A DNA stretch of 19,079 nucleotides from an uncultured Spirochaetaceae bacterium (GTDB taxonomy: Bacteria; Spirochaetota; Spirochaetia; Sphaerochaetales; Sphaerochaetaceae), in the NCBI GenBank assembly GCA_946414625.1, contig CAMKPI010000011.1, forward strand, positions 1-19,079, given 5' to 3'. How positions within the stretch are numbered: the first letter of the stretch is position 1; each line of letters starts with the position of its first letter. Shown here piece by piece: positions 1 through 7,824 of this stretch. The notes beneath the pieces are model-generated. The model was not told the DNA's origin, ran no database searches, and worked only from the letters and a program-made list of their open reading frames with translations. The position numbers and the translations under genes are program-made.

Positions 1-41
1 AATGTTTTTTTTAAGATGAATGGTTTTTGATGGATAAATGC

Positions 42-72
42 AAAAAAAAAGCCTGTGGAATATTCCACAGGC
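42..72 (-). terminator. Rho-independent terminator ending the virD4 unit
   Basis: A perfect 22-bp palindrome (51-72) made of GCCTGTGGAAT and its complement is flanked on the left by nine A residues (42-50). Read on the minus strand this is a GC-containing hairpin followed by a U-run, just downstream of the 84-aa gene. Positions 1-41 hold no gene I can support. Confidence 0.85.
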
Positions 73-90
73 GGCAATTCTTTTACTTCC

Positions 91-345
91 TTAGATTACG
101 ATGAAGATATCGCAGTTATGTCGTTGCAACCATTGCCTTGTTTCCTGGAGAGTCAGTGGCTTGATTGTTTCTTTCGGATATATGCTTTTTGCTCCGCCGG
201 AGCAGTGCAGGAAGAATTCTTGTGTCTTTTTTTTGTACAGAATTTCTGAGTAGCCGGCTTCTTCTCCGTATTGTCCGTAAAAGTATTCGCTTATCTTTTT
301 CGCGGTTCCGGTATTGTATTGTTTATTTCTGATTTTTATCTGCAT
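91..345 (-). CDS. Small hypothetical protein common on mobile elements (84 aa)
   Basis: An 84-aa cytosolic protein with no signal peptide or membrane segment. It begins MQIKIRNKQYNTGTAKKI and has a central aromatic-rich part (YFYGQY, LYKKKTQEFFLHCSGG, residues 20-51). From memory, this layout (short beta start, then a 'LYRKKTGEYFL..GGA' stretch) resembles small uncharacterised proteins that recur on plasmids and conjugative elements; their function is unknown. The start has a good GGAG ribosome site and lies 9 bases after the virD4 stop, so it is co-transcribed and is the last gene before the terminator. No role can be assigned. An accessory conjugation or host-interaction role would be guesswork. 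Confidence 0.7.
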   Translation of the reverse strand: MQIKIRNKQYNTGTAKKISEYFYGQYGEEAGYSEILYKKKTQEFFLHCSGGAKSIYPKETIKPLTLQETRQWLQRHNCDIFIVI

Positions 346-354
346 GATTTCTCC

Positions 355-3078
355 TTATTCGTAATCTTCATCGTCAGGATTGTCGTAATTTTCGTTGTCC
401 GGATTCTCTTCCTCTTTCAGGGTTTCAGAGTCCCGGATTTCTTCGAACACGAACGGCTCGTCCGGTCCGTTCACGATTTCCGTGTCCTCCGGGCTTTCTT
501 TTTTTGTTTCGGATACAGCCTCTATGCCGTCATCTATTTTTGGTTCTATTTCCGGTGCGGTTTTTCCCTTTTCTTGATTTTGTTTCTTTTGCCTATCGCC
601 GTCAAGATCTTCCAGGGCTGGATTCTGAAAGGAAGATTCGTCCTTTTCCTTTCTCTGTTTTCGTTTTGTGTTTCTCGGCGTTTCTACTTCTGGCGTTTTT
701 ATTGGCTTCAAAATTTGTCTTGTTATAGTCTCATCTTTTTTTTTCTCCTCCTGGCTTTTGAAGATCTCCTTTACCTTTTTCATGCTTTCCTTCTCGAAGC
801 GTTTTCTTTCCTCCCTTTCCGTTGTCGGCAGGTCAGGATTGTATTCCAGCTCCTGTCTTTTTTTCAGCTCGGGATGTTCGAAGTACTGGAGCTTCTTCAC
901 TTTTGAGGAAGGGCTGGATGCTATGACAAGAAGCTCCGTGTCGGGCGACATCGTCATTATCTCGTTTGCATCCATGAGAGCCCTGGCCTCCTCTCTTATG
1001 CTTTGGCTGCCGCCGGTGCTTCCGCCTCCTGCTTTATAGGAATGCGAGGTGCTGTCTAGCGCGACCGTTCTGTTTCCGAGCCGTCGGCTTATCCAGGATG
1101 CGGTTTCTTCCTGAGATACCTGCTTTATGTCTATTACGCGGGTATTGTCGAGGATAGCCTTGGTTTTATCTTTCCCGTATGCGGAAGAGTCCTCTAGCTG
1201 CGATATGGACTGGATTATCAACATGAAAGAGATGTGGTACTTCCGGACGAATGGCATTGCGAACTCGACGTTCTTCATGTATCCAAGCTGCGGGAACTCG
1301 TCCAGTATGAATAGGAGGTGGTGTATGTACGGTTTGGTGTAGTCGTCGGTCAGCTGGTTGATCACGGAGGATATGAAGAGCTTTATGAAGGCCTTGCATC
1401 TATCGGTGTCTGCGTTCTTCACGCAGAGGAAGATGCTTAACGGTTTTGCCTTGCGCATGAGGTCGTCCGTGGTGAAGCTGGTGTCCTTCATGAGGCTTGC
1501 GACTGTTTGCTCCGCGAAGAACGACAGGTTGGTGAACATCGTACTGAACGTGCTGGATATGGTTTGCTCGGCCTTGGCGTTAATTTTTAGGTTGGTGACT
1601 GCCATTTTCAGGAAGTTTAGAAGCGTTTTTTCCCATGCATTTGCGCCGTTGGTCTCGAAGAAGCGCAACCTGTATTCGACATTGTTCATTATGGTGTCCA
1701 GAAGGCAGAACATGCCTGTCGCGTTTTCCTCTTCTTCCAGCTCCTCCTCTTTTTTCCTTTCCTTTTCAAGGCGGGTCTTTGTCCTGTTGTATATGTCGTA
1801 AAGGCGCTTCTTTTCTCCCGGGTTTATTTCTTTTGCTATCTGTTCTGCTAGCTCTTTTTTTTGTCGCTCCTCCTCTTCCACTGACTCGATCTCCCTTACG
1901 AGGAATTCGCGTTCTTTCTGGAGGCTTTTGCCGTCCGTGTTGTCCAGGAGTCCGTCGTCCAGTTTCCCGAGGCGCTTTTTCATGTTCTTGTACAGGAAGG
2001 GGTTTTTGTTGTAGTCGGCTATTTGCGTTATTTCGGTAACCTTTTTTAGGTTCTGTTCATCCTTCGGGAAGAAGAGGAGCGTGTAGCCTATAAAGATGTT
2101 GAGCATGTCTCTTGCGGAGTTTTCCCAGTAGTTGTCCTTGGCGTTTGGATTCGGGGGGATTATTATCTGGCTCATGTTTCCTATGTCGGCGGTGATGTAG
2201 GACTCGCTGCGTCTTATCCAATCGAACGGGTTGAAATGGAGGGTGCTGTCCGGATCGGACGGGTCGAAGCGCTGTACATAGCCTATCGACTGTCTGTAGC
2301 CGCAGGTGACGTTGAAATTTTCCTGGGCTGGGTCGTAGCATATTACACTGTCCGGATATGTCAGGAGAGTCGGGCAAATCGTCCCCGCTCCCTTTCCGCT
2401 TCCGATGCCTCCTATCGTAAGCGTGTTGAACTTCCGTATGTTCGCTCCCGCGATGTAGCGCGACCATTTCTGAGTTCTCATTTGTTGGGGGTTGGATGAG
2501 TCTATGTCGGCATCGTTGTACTGCCCTAGGATTATGGATAGTGGTTCCTTATGTTCCTTCTTCAGTGCGAGTTCGGTTTTCTGCTCCAGCACATCCTTGA
2601 AAGGTATGAGGTAGCCGGCTTTTATCAATTCGCTTTTCTCCGCCCATCTGGCGCTTCCTTTGATGGTGTCCCTTTCGCTGCTGCTAGTTTTGCGCCTGTC
2701 GTTTGAGAGAAAGACGTAGAGGCCCAGGAATATGTAGGTCGCGATGGGGACGACGGCTTTCATCGCGTAGTTGTAGAATACGTCCGACTTCAGGCGCGCG
2801 CTGCGCGTATGCCGGTAGATTTTCCAGAGATCCATTGTCACTTTGTGTGGGAGTATGCTGAATGTCGGTTTGCCGTAAGCGTACTTGTTCACCGCATAGA
2901 AGAAGCAGTACGAAACAAGCAGCGCGAGACCTAGAACCCATGTGGTTCGCTTAAGTTTGTCCGGGGTTCTTTTCTTTTTGAATATCTTTTTTTCGAGAAT
3001 TATATACGCCGCGATGAGCAGTATTGCGATGATGGCTGGCGTCCTGGCTTGCCATATTGTCTTGATAACTCTATCCAT
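355..3078 (-). CDS. virD4: VirD4/TraG-type type IV coupling protein (T4CP)
   Basis: This inner-membrane ATPase brings the relaxase-DNA complex to the type IV secretion channel. The 907-aa protein has three N-terminal hydrophobic stretches (about 12-29, 46-63, 109-126), then the family signature GSARWA (141-146), Walker A GGIGSGKG (223-230, K229) and Walker B LLFILDEF (588-595, D593/E594). Residues about 384-450 are a very charged, probably coiled-coil insertion rich in E/K between the two ATPase halves. The C-terminus after about 740 is long, hydrophilic and strongly acidic, possibly a substrate or relaxosome docking tail. At 907 residues it is longer than common T4CPs (about 600-700). The start has an AAGGA ribosome site 6 bases upstream. 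A bidirectional hairpin separates it from virB3, so it may be expressed partly independently. Confidence 0.93.
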   Translation of the reverse strand: MDRVIKTIWQARTPAIIAILLIAAYIILEKKIFKKKRTPDKLKRTTWVLGLALLVSYCFFYAVNKYAYGKPTFSILPHKVTMDLWKIYRHTRSARLKSDVFYNYAMKAVVPIATYIFLGLYVFLSNDRRKTSSSERDTIKGSARWAEKSELIKAGYLIPFKDVLEQKTELALKKEHKEPLSIILGQYNDADIDSSNPQQMRTQKWSRYIAGANIRKFNTLTIGGIGSGKGAGTICPTLLTYPDSVICYDPAQENFNVTCGYRQSIGYVQRFDPSDPDSTLHFNPFDWIRRSESYITADIGNMSQIIIPPNPNAKDNYWENSARDMLNIFIGYTLLFFPKDEQNLKKVTEITQIADYNKNPFLYKNMKKRLGKLDDGLLDNTDGKSLQKEREFLVREIESVEEEERQKKELAEQIAKEINPGEKKRLYDIYNRTKTRLEKERKKEEELEEEENATGMFCLLDTIMNNVEYRLRFFETNGANAWEKTLLNFLKMAVTNLKINAKAEQTISSTFSTMFTNLSFFAEQTVASLMKDTSFTTDDLMRKAKPLSIFLCVKNADTDRCKAFIKLFISSVINQLTDDYTKPYIHHLLFILDEFPQLGYMKNVEFAMPFVRKYHISFMLIIQSISQLEDSSAYGKDKTKAILDNTRVIDIKQVSQEETASWISRRLGNRTVALDSTSHSYKAGGGSTGGSQSIREEARALMDANEIMTMSPDTELLVIASSPSSKVKKLQYFEHPELKKRQELEYNPDLPTTEREERKRFEKESMKKVKEIFKSQEEKKKDETITRQILKPIKTPEVETPRNTKRKQRKEKDESSFQNPALEDLDGDRQKKQNQEKGKTAPEIEPKIDDGIEAVSETKKESPEDTEIVNGPDEPFVFEEIRDSETLKEEENPDNENYDNPDDEDYE

Positions 3079-3090
3079 GCGTTGTCCTTA

Positions 3091-3150
3091 AAAAAGGCCG
3101 TTCCCAATGCTTCCGGGAGAGGAGTTTGATAGGGAACGGTCCGGTTTTTT
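3091..3150. terminator. Hairpin with T-runs on both sides between virB3 and virD4
   Basis: CCGTTCCC (3098-3105) pairs with GGGAACGG (3132-3139) across a 26-nt loop. An A-run (3091-3095) to the left and a T-run (3145-3150) to the right make it terminator-like on both strands. It lies immediately after the virB3 stop, inside what would otherwise be one minus-strand operon. It could attenuate virD4 expression. The large loop makes full termination uncertain. Confidence 0.55.
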
Positions 3151-3445
3151 ATTCTTCTGTGTTGTGTCTCTTGCTGGAGACGTACGAGATGTTTTTCTTG
3201 TAAAGTCTTTTTTCCGGTATCGTCATTCTAAAAAGGAGGTGGCGAAACCAGAAGTCATCTTTTTTATATAGTCCGGCGCAAATGATATGGAAGATGACGG
3301 CTATTCCTATTGTCAGGAACACGTTGTACTGGAATACGAATATGGAGAGTACGCAGAACGCTCCCTCGGAGAGCAGCTGTCGGAGTGGCACTCCTATTAT
3401 GTATATCTTCCGGTTGAGGCCCTTATAGCATGGATGCGTCTTCAT
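3149..3445 (-). CDS. virB3: VirB3/TrbD-like inner-membrane protein of the type IV secretion system
   Basis: A 98-aa protein with the usual VirB3 build. It has a short cytoplasmic start (CYKGLNRKIYIIGVPLR, residues 6-22) matching the 'YKGLNRP..I.GV' pattern of the family. A hydrophobic hairpin follows (about 24-60), then a basic cytoplasmic tail (FRHLLFRMTIPEKRLYKKN). VirB3 proteins sit in the inner membrane and work with the VirB4 ATPase in pilus assembly. It overlaps the end of the virB2-like gene by 23 bases, so translation is probably coupled; no strong ribosome site is seen before ATG 3445. Starting there preserves the conserved N-terminal motif. VirB4, usually the next gene, is not in the window. 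Confidence 0.8.
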   Translation of the reverse strand: MKTHPCYKGLNRKIYIIGVPLRQLLSEGAFCVLSIFVFQYNVFLTIGIAVIFHIICAGLYKKDDFWFRHLLFRMTIPEKRLYKKNISYVSSKRHNTEE

Positions 3446-3812
3446 GGGGTTCCGTGTTTTCGATTCTTATAACTGCTCCGTCAGCGGATACCCCGGTAAG
3501 CCCGAGGAATTTCGGCACTTTGAAGGCTACAAGTATAAGGGTGGCGGCTGCCACAACTCCGATTATTGTGCTTTTGATTATCTCGCTTTTCTGCCCTCCG
3601 TCAGCCTTCAGGTAGCGAATCGCGCTGATTATTATCCATCCGACCAGGAATACCACGGCTATCACCTTTACCAGGTTGATGACTTTGGCCATCGGGCTGT
3701 CGGAGCCGTTGAGGCCTAGGGTATCGTCGAATCCCTCGATTGCCGCAAAGGCTGGGCTTGCCGCGAGGGCAAGAAAGACAAGGATCGCTAGGAATTTTCT
3801 TGTTCTTTTCAT
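3423..3812 (-). CDS. virB2: TrbC/VirB2-like major pilin precursor
   Basis: The 129-aa precursor of the conjugative pilus subunit. A classical signal peptide spans residues 1-23 (basic MKRTRK, hydrophobic LAILVFLALAA, cleavage motif AFA). Two long hydrophobic helices follow (about 44-64 and 80-97), separated by a charged hydrophilic loop (RYLKADGGQKSEIIK). This is the standard VirB2/TrbC layout. The C-terminal tail after the second helix is hydrophilic (about 30 residues) and could be trimmed. In RP4, the TraF peptidase trims and cyclises TrbC; a TraF-like gene starts divergently 75 bp away, so the same processing is a reasonable inference. The start has a GAGGAAA ribosome site. It is the first gene of the minus-strand transfer unit. 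Confidence 0.85.
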   Translation of the reverse strand: MKRTRKFLAILVFLALAASPAFAAIEGFDDTLGLNGSDSPMAKVINLVKVIAVVFLVGWIIISAIRYLKADGGQKSEIIKSTIIGVVAAATLILVAFKVPKFLGLTGVSADGAVIRIENTEPHEDASML

Positions 3813-3887
3813 ATTTTCCTCTTTTCAATGTTTTTTTGAATATATTTTATAGAATTTTTTCCAAAAAGTATATATAAAATTGAGTAA
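3813..3887. promoter_or_regulatory. AT-rich divergent promoter region, virB2 / traF
   Basis: A 75-bp AT-rich spacer between two divergently transcribed genes must hold both promoters. TATAAA-like -10 boxes are visible for the minus strand (3846-3851) and the plus strand (3873-3878), but neither has a good -35 box. The plus-strand box is only 9 bases before the traF ATG, and no ribosome site is seen there. The traF mRNA could therefore be nearly leaderless, but this is only a guess. Confidence 0.3.
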
Positions 3888-4247
3888 ATGCGAGTCTTTT
3901 TTTTCTGTATGTTTGTTTTGTCCTGTGTTGTATTGTTCTTGCTGAATACACCGCTGTGTTTTGTTAACACGTCCCCGTCGCTACCTTTCGGATTGTATTT
4001 TGCCGTTCCCTTCTGCGGCCGAGCACGGAAGGGCGACTACGTAGTTTTAGAGGATCCGGCGGGAAGTGGGCGGATTCTGCTGAAGCGTGTCGCGGGGTTC
4101 ACGTCAAGCGGTGACCTGTGGCTCTTGGGCGATAGCGCGGAGGAGATAGAGACCAGGGCGGGAGTGTCCGGGCTTGTTTCCTATGATTCCGCTTTTTTCG
4201 GCGCCGTTCCAAGGAAAACGGTTCGGAAAGTGTTTAGATTTTTGTGA
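3888..4247 (+). CDS. traF: TraF-type signal peptidase (S26 family), pilin maturation
   Basis: A 119-aa membrane-anchored serine peptidase of the conjugative TraF subgroup. It has one N-terminal membrane segment (about 2-20). The family motif NTSPSLPFGLY follows (27-37), with S31 as the expected nucleophile in S-x-P-x-G. The second motif RILLKRVAG (62-70) contains the general-base lysine K66. The third box is WLLGDS (78-83), and SYDSAFFGAVP (98-108) matches the usual 'S.DSR.FG.V' end of the fold. RP4 TraF removes the C-terminus of the pilin TrbC and joins its ends. Here the likely substrate is the VirB2-like pilin next door. The gene is on the opposite strand from the other transfer genes and ends inside a 12-bp-stem hairpin. 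Confidence 0.85.
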   Translation: MRVFFFCMFVLSCVVLFLLNTPLCFVNTSPSLPFGLYFAVPFCGRARKGDYVVLEDPAGSGRILLKRVAGFTSSGDLWLLGDSAEEIETRAGVSGLVSYDSAFFGAVPRKTVRKVFRFL

Positions 4248-4281
4248 ACTGCTCCTAAGCTAAAGCATCGGAGCAGTTCAC
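4244..4281 (+). repeat. Perfect 12-bp-stem hairpin; left half is copy A of a 26-bp dispersed inverted repeat
   Basis: GTGAACTGCTCC (4244-4255) pairs perfectly with GGAGCAGTTCAC (4270-4281) across a 14-nt loop. The hairpin overlaps the TraF stop codon. There is no T-run on either strand, so it is not a canonical terminator; it could act as an RNA 3'-end stabiliser or a protein-binding or recombination site. The left arm plus loop (4244-4269) recurs exactly, inverted, at 14728-14753. Confidence 0.8.
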
Positions 4282-4313
4282 TACAATGTATTGAGAAATA
4301 TTCGCTTCACGGA

Positions 4314-4359
4314 TTCAGTTATAGTTTATACAAATTCAGTCTAGTTCGCTAACTTCAGT
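4314..4359. repeat. Three degenerate direct repeats (TTCAGTY core) spaced about 20 bp
   Basis: TTCAGTT, TTCAGTC and TTCAGTT occur at about 4314, 4335 and 4354, each followed by a nearby AGTT or GTT. They are about two helical turns apart, between the 4244 hairpin and the 3' end of the topoisomerase gene. The match is short and degenerate and no function is evident. Confidence 0.3.
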
Positions 4360-4364
4360 TCGTT

Positions 4365-6548
4365 TTAGATCTTGTTCGTTTCGTTCGTTTCAAACTTGTA
4401 CTGCGGATAGATCCAACCTTTGGGTGTTTTCTTTGACTCATCGAACGAGCAAACAATCCGCGCGATATAATCCTTGTCCTTCGTCTTTGAATGCGCTTTC
4501 ACGGCGATTTTTCCGTTTTTTAATATCTCTAGAGCCGCGGTTTTTGTCATCTTTGCTCCTATTGCCTTGAAGAACTTGTCATCCTTCGATACTACGTGCT
4601 TGCATGACGTGCAGTACCAGCTCTTTTCGCTCTCTCTAATGTCTCCTCCACAGGAGCAGGACGAGATGGCAGTCGCGCCCGCCTTTTTTGGGTCTGCGTA
4701 CGCGGCGGTAAATGACTGGAAGTCTATCCTGTCGTTTTTCATTGTCTCCTTTGTCTGATACATCACTTTTTCGGTCAGATCCTTTACCTGTTTGCGGCCT
4801 TTAGTTATCTCTTCCTGGATTATAAACCATTCGGCGGTGATGTCCGCCGTCTTGCAGTTCTCTGGAAGGAGTTTGTACAGGGCTTTTCCCTTGTCTGTGG
4901 TTTTTATCTGTTTTCCGTTTTTTCCTGTCTTTTCGAGGTAGCCTTCCTTTATGAGGTCCGCGGTTATTATATGCCGCGTGGCCGACGTGCCTATGCTGCC
5001 CTTATCCCCTGTTTTGCCCTCGTCTTTTTTCAGCAGCAGCTCCTTGATCTTGGGATCGTCCACGTATTTTGATATTCGCGTCATGTCGGCGATAAGGGTC
5101 GCCTCCGTGTATCTTGCGGCGGGCTTGGTTTTCTCATTTGTTAGCGAGCCCTCTGTCAGGAACCACGTCTCGTCGTCCCCGCGGATGAAAGTCTTTTCTT
5201 CCTCAGTAGGCTTTTGTTCTTTTACAAGCGCCTTCCATCCCAGGCTGGAATACAAAAGCGATTTTGCTACGGCCTTTCTGCCTTTCTCCAGTCTTATTGT
5301 GAGCGTCGCGCGTTCTGCTTCTGCGGGACCCGCGAACTGCATAAGGAATCGTCGGGCGATTTCTACGTAGACATTCTTTTCTTCTTCCGTGAATTTGGAG
5401 AGATCAATGTCGACGTTCTGCGGGATTATCGCGAAGTGCAGCTGCACCTTGGAGGAGTTGAAGCAGGAGGCTTTGAAGCCGTCTTTTTTGTTGAATACTG
5501 CGAACTTCTCCTTTTCATCTGCGAGACTCAGCGTTTTTCTTGTTTTCAGGAACAGTTCGAAGTCGTCGTAGTAGGATTCCGGCAGGTATTCGCATTCCGA
5601 TCTGTTGTAGGTTATGGCATTGTATTTGTCCCGGAGCTGTTGCGTTATCTCCAGCGTTTTGCTTGGGGTATAACCGAAGATCTTTTCGCAGTGCAGCTGG
5701 AGGTTCGCGAGGTTGAATGGCATCGGTGGGTTCGTCACCACCGGCTCCCTCCGGGTTTCTCCCTTGAAGCATCCCTCGTTGTGTTCCTTCACAAACGCTT
5801 CCGCTTTGTCCTTGTTGGTAAGGTAGCCGGACATATCCAGGATCTCGTCGTCTTTCGGGAACTCGACCTTGACCCTTACCTTCTCACTAGCAGATTTTGC
5901 CGTGAAGCATGGTATGAAGTAGTCGACGCTTCTGAAGTTGTCTATGAGCTGGTCTCTTTTGTACACAAGGCCGAGCGTCGGGCATTTCACGCGTCCGATG
6001 TGCAGCGTGGTGTTTGTCTTGATGGAGAAGTACCTGGACAGCGTGAAGCCGAACACAAGGTCCGACACCGACCGCGCCTCGGCACTGTTGCCGTAGAGCT
6101 TGTTGTTTTCTGTAAGATTACCAAGGCTCCTTCGGAGCGCGGCGGGAGTTGTGTCAGCGGTTTGGAGGCGCTTCACAGAGCCTTTGTAGCCGCAGAAATC
6201 AAGGACTTCGTCGACCAGCAGCTGGCCTTCGTCGTCCATGTCTCCCGCATGTATCACCGTGTCCGCTTTCTTTAGGAATTCCTTGACGTTGTTGAATATC
6301 GCTGCTTTTTCCTTTATCGGCTTCTTCCTCCATGGGAAGAAGTAGATAGGCAGCGCCTGGAGCGTCCATTTCTTGTAGCTCTCGTTCATCTCCTCCGGCA
6401 TGACGTGTGTCAGTACATGTCCTCCTAGGAACGTTATGGTGTACCTGTCGCACGCTACAGTGTATGGATTGAGTCTTTTTACTGGCGCGTTTACGGCCTC
6501 GGCTATCTGCTCCGCAAGCACTTTCTTTTCAGCGATTACCAGCGTCAT
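4365..6548 (-). CDS. topB: Type IA DNA topoisomerase III (TopB/TraE-like, conjugation-associated)
   Basis: This enzyme relaxes or decatenates DNA by single-strand passage; plasmid TraE/TopB versions accompany conjugation and replication. The 727-aa protein opens with a TOPRIM domain (LVIAEKKVLAEQIAEAV, 3-19) and its acidic motif AGDMDDEGQLL (101-111). HIGRVKCPTLGLV (183-195) matches the 'GRVQTPTL' box. The catalytic tyrosine should be Y314 in AITYNRSECEYL, a variant of the usual 'TYxRTDS' that lacks the T-D-S. A four-cysteine zinc-ribbon-like element (C631, C633, C646, C649) near the C-terminus matches topoisomerase tail repeats. The start follows the preceding gene's stop by 3 bases, with AAGGA upstream. 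It is the last gene of the 8269-4365 unit. The degenerate active-site context deserves checking, but the fold assignment is firm. Confidence 0.92.
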   Translation of the reverse strand: MTLVIAEKKVLAEQIAEAVNAPVKRLNPYTVACDRYTITFLGGHVLTHVMPEEMNESYKKWTLQALPIYFFPWRKKPIKEKAAIFNNVKEFLKKADTVIHAGDMDDEGQLLVDEVLDFCGYKGSVKRLQTADTTPAALRRSLGNLTENNKLYGNSAEARSVSDLVFGFTLSRYFSIKTNTTLHIGRVKCPTLGLVYKRDQLIDNFRSVDYFIPCFTAKSASEKVRVKVEFPKDDEILDMSGYLTNKDKAEAFVKEHNEGCFKGETRREPVVTNPPMPFNLANLQLHCEKIFGYTPSKTLEITQQLRDKYNAITYNRSECEYLPESYYDDFELFLKTRKTLSLADEKEKFAVFNKKDGFKASCFNSSKVQLHFAIIPQNVDIDLSKFTEEEKNVYVEIARRFLMQFAGPAEAERATLTIRLEKGRKAVAKSLLYSSLGWKALVKEQKPTEEEKTFIRGDDETWFLTEGSLTNEKTKPAARYTEATLIADMTRISKYVDDPKIKELLLKKDEGKTGDKGSIGTSATRHIITADLIKEGYLEKTGKNGKQIKTTDKGKALYKLLPENCKTADITAEWFIIQEEITKGRKQVKDLTEKVMYQTKETMKNDRIDFQSFTAAYADPKKAGATAISSCSCGGDIRESEKSWYCTSCKHVVSKDDKFFKAIGAKMTKTAALEILKNGKIAVKAHSKTKDKDYIARIVCSFDESKKTPKGWIYPQYKFETNETNKI

Positions 6549-6551
6549 TTT

Positions 6552-7085
6552 TTAAAGTTCCTTGTTGTCGTAGTCGTCATCGTCATCCCCGTCGTCCTGG
6601 ATTCTCTCACTGTCGTCGAAGACGATCTGGGTATCCTCTTTCTTGTTGTCCTTCCAGAAGAACCATACCTTTATGCCGGGATACTCCCTTTCCATCTCTT
6701 CCTTGGTTATGAGGTAGTACATCTTCCAGAACTGCTGGAGCTGTTCCATGTCCAGGTACTTGTGCGGGAACGTGTTCTTCTCCTTGTACTCGTCGAGACT
6801 TTTCTCCGCTAGGCGTCGAGCCATCTCGCCCGCCGCGGTCGAGGGGCTTTCCTCTCTGTACCGGTTCCACATGGCCTCGTATTTCTTTTTCCATTCGTAG
6901 AGGTCGTAGCCTTCCACGAACTCTTTCCATTCTTTCTCGATGTTCATTGTGTCTGGGATGTCCTGTACGCCTTTTTCAGTTCTCATCCATTCCCTGAATT
7001 TCTCTGTGCGGACGTTTTCGGCAAGATCTTTGTAGATTTGGTTGATTTTCTCCCTGATTCGTGCGTTGATTTTTTCGTTTTCCAT
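6552..7085 (-). CDS. Hypothetical acidic helical protein (177 aa)
   Basis: I do not recognise this protein. It is 177 aa, highly charged and probably helical throughout. It is rich in tryptophan and aromatic residues (FREWMRTEKG, YDLYEWKKKYEAMWNRY, QFWKMYYLITKEEMEREYPG) and ends in a run of aspartates (DDGDDDDDYDN). There is no signal peptide or membrane segment. The acidic tail resembles that of the VirD4 protein. It begins 13 bases after the exported-protein gene, with GGAG-type sequence before ATG 7085, and stops 3 bases before topoisomerase III. It is therefore almost certainly translated together with that gene. A partner or modulator role for the topoisomerase is possible from position only. 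Confidence 0.75.
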   Translation of the reverse strand: MENEKINARIREKINQIYKDLAENVRTEKFREWMRTEKGVQDIPDTMNIEKEWKEFVEGYDLYEWKKKYEAMWNRYREESPSTAAGEMARRLAEKSLDEYKEKNTFPHKYLDMEQLQQFWKMYYLITKEEMEREYPGIKVWFFWKDNKKEDTQIVFDDSERIQDDGDDDDDYDNKEL

Positions 7086-7098
7086 TTTCCTTCTCCTT

Positions 7099-7824
7099 TT
7101 AACGGTTTGTTATATTATTCATGAGCCTGTCGGCCTTCTTGCTGTTGATGGCGTTCGTGAGGGAGATGAGGTTCAGCTGCACTCCCGCCGTCACGGTATT
7201 CTGAAACGCGAAGTGTTCGGAGTTGAGCGAGAGCTTCTTCTTCATGGAGGCCGCGTTCGTAAGGATGTAGAACTCCGGCTCATACCTTGCGAACACGGAT
7301 AGCATACCTGTTCTTTGCGAGAAGTGCCAGTTGAGCTGCAATCGTCCGGCGAAGCCGAGGTACGCCGCGCTGTTGTAGGTGTCGTTCTTCTTCAGGCTGT
7401 CTATCCTTGCGGCGAGGGCCGCCCCTGCGTTTATGGTGAAAGGCTGAGACCCCGCCGTCCAAAGGAAATCCTTTGTGATTCCTATTTTTGCCGATACGGT
7501 CAGGACTTCTGTTTTTTTGCCGCCGAGCGTCGGCTTTGTTTTCGTGGTGCCAACGGTTTCGTAGACCGAGAATCTGTTGAACCTTTCTGTCAGATCTACA
7601 TCGATTCCAAGCGATGTCTTGTCGTCCGAGTCGATGTCTTTCGTTTCCAGGTTTCGGAACTTGAAGTTTTTGCCGCAGTACGATGCTCCTGCGGAGAGTG
7701 CTATGTCCGCTCTCCCGCTCTTGAAGCGGTTGAATTCGTAGCTGTAAAGGATGTCGTTCCTCTCCGCGAAGGCGGAGAAGACGGAGAGTATTAGCAGCGC
7801 TGCCGCCGCGACTTTAAGCTTCAT
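7099..7824 (-). CDS. Exported beta-barrel-like protein, probably outer membrane
   Basis: A 241-aa protein with a clear signal peptide (MKLKVAAAALLILSVFSAFA, cleavage after residue 20). The rest is built of alternating polar and hydrophobic stretches typical of beta strands, for example ADIALSAGASYCG, LTVSAKIGIT, FTINAGAALAARID and VTAGVQLNLISL. Many glycines and aromatics sit at strand ends, as in small outer-membrane barrels. I cannot place it in a named family. It overlaps the end of the upstream gene by 11 bases (translational coupling) and precedes the 177-aa gene and topoisomerase. An outer-membrane protein in a plasmid-maintenance operon is unexpected. Surface exclusion, mating-pair contact or an adhesin are speculative options. 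Confidence 0.75.
   Translation of the reverse strand: MKLKVAAAALLILSVFSAFAERNDILYSYEFNRFKSGRADIALSAGASYCGKNFKFRNLETKDIDSDDKTSLGIDVDLTERFNRFSVYETVGTTKTKPTLGGKKTEVLTVSAKIGITKDFLWTAGSQPFTINAGAALAARIDSLKKNDTYNSAAYLGFAGRLQLNWHFSQRTGMLSVFARYEPEFYILTNAASMKKKLSLNSEHFAFQNTVTAGVQLNLISLTNAINSKKADRLMNNITNR

Noticed and set aside
271..906. Long plus-strand open frame opposite virD4 (211 aa)
   Set aside because: It is the complement of the virD4 C-terminal acidic tail, is extremely F/L-rich with no ribosome site, and is a shadow of the real gene.
4244..4281. Ordinary rho-independent terminator after traF
   Set aside because: The stem is perfect, but there is no T-run on either strand and its loop recurs elsewhere, so I list it as a repeat/hairpin instead.
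5214..6275. Plus-strand open frame of 353 aa opposite topoisomerase III
   Set aside because: The opposite strand carries unmistakable topoisomerase motifs. This frame has no family resemblance or ribosome site.
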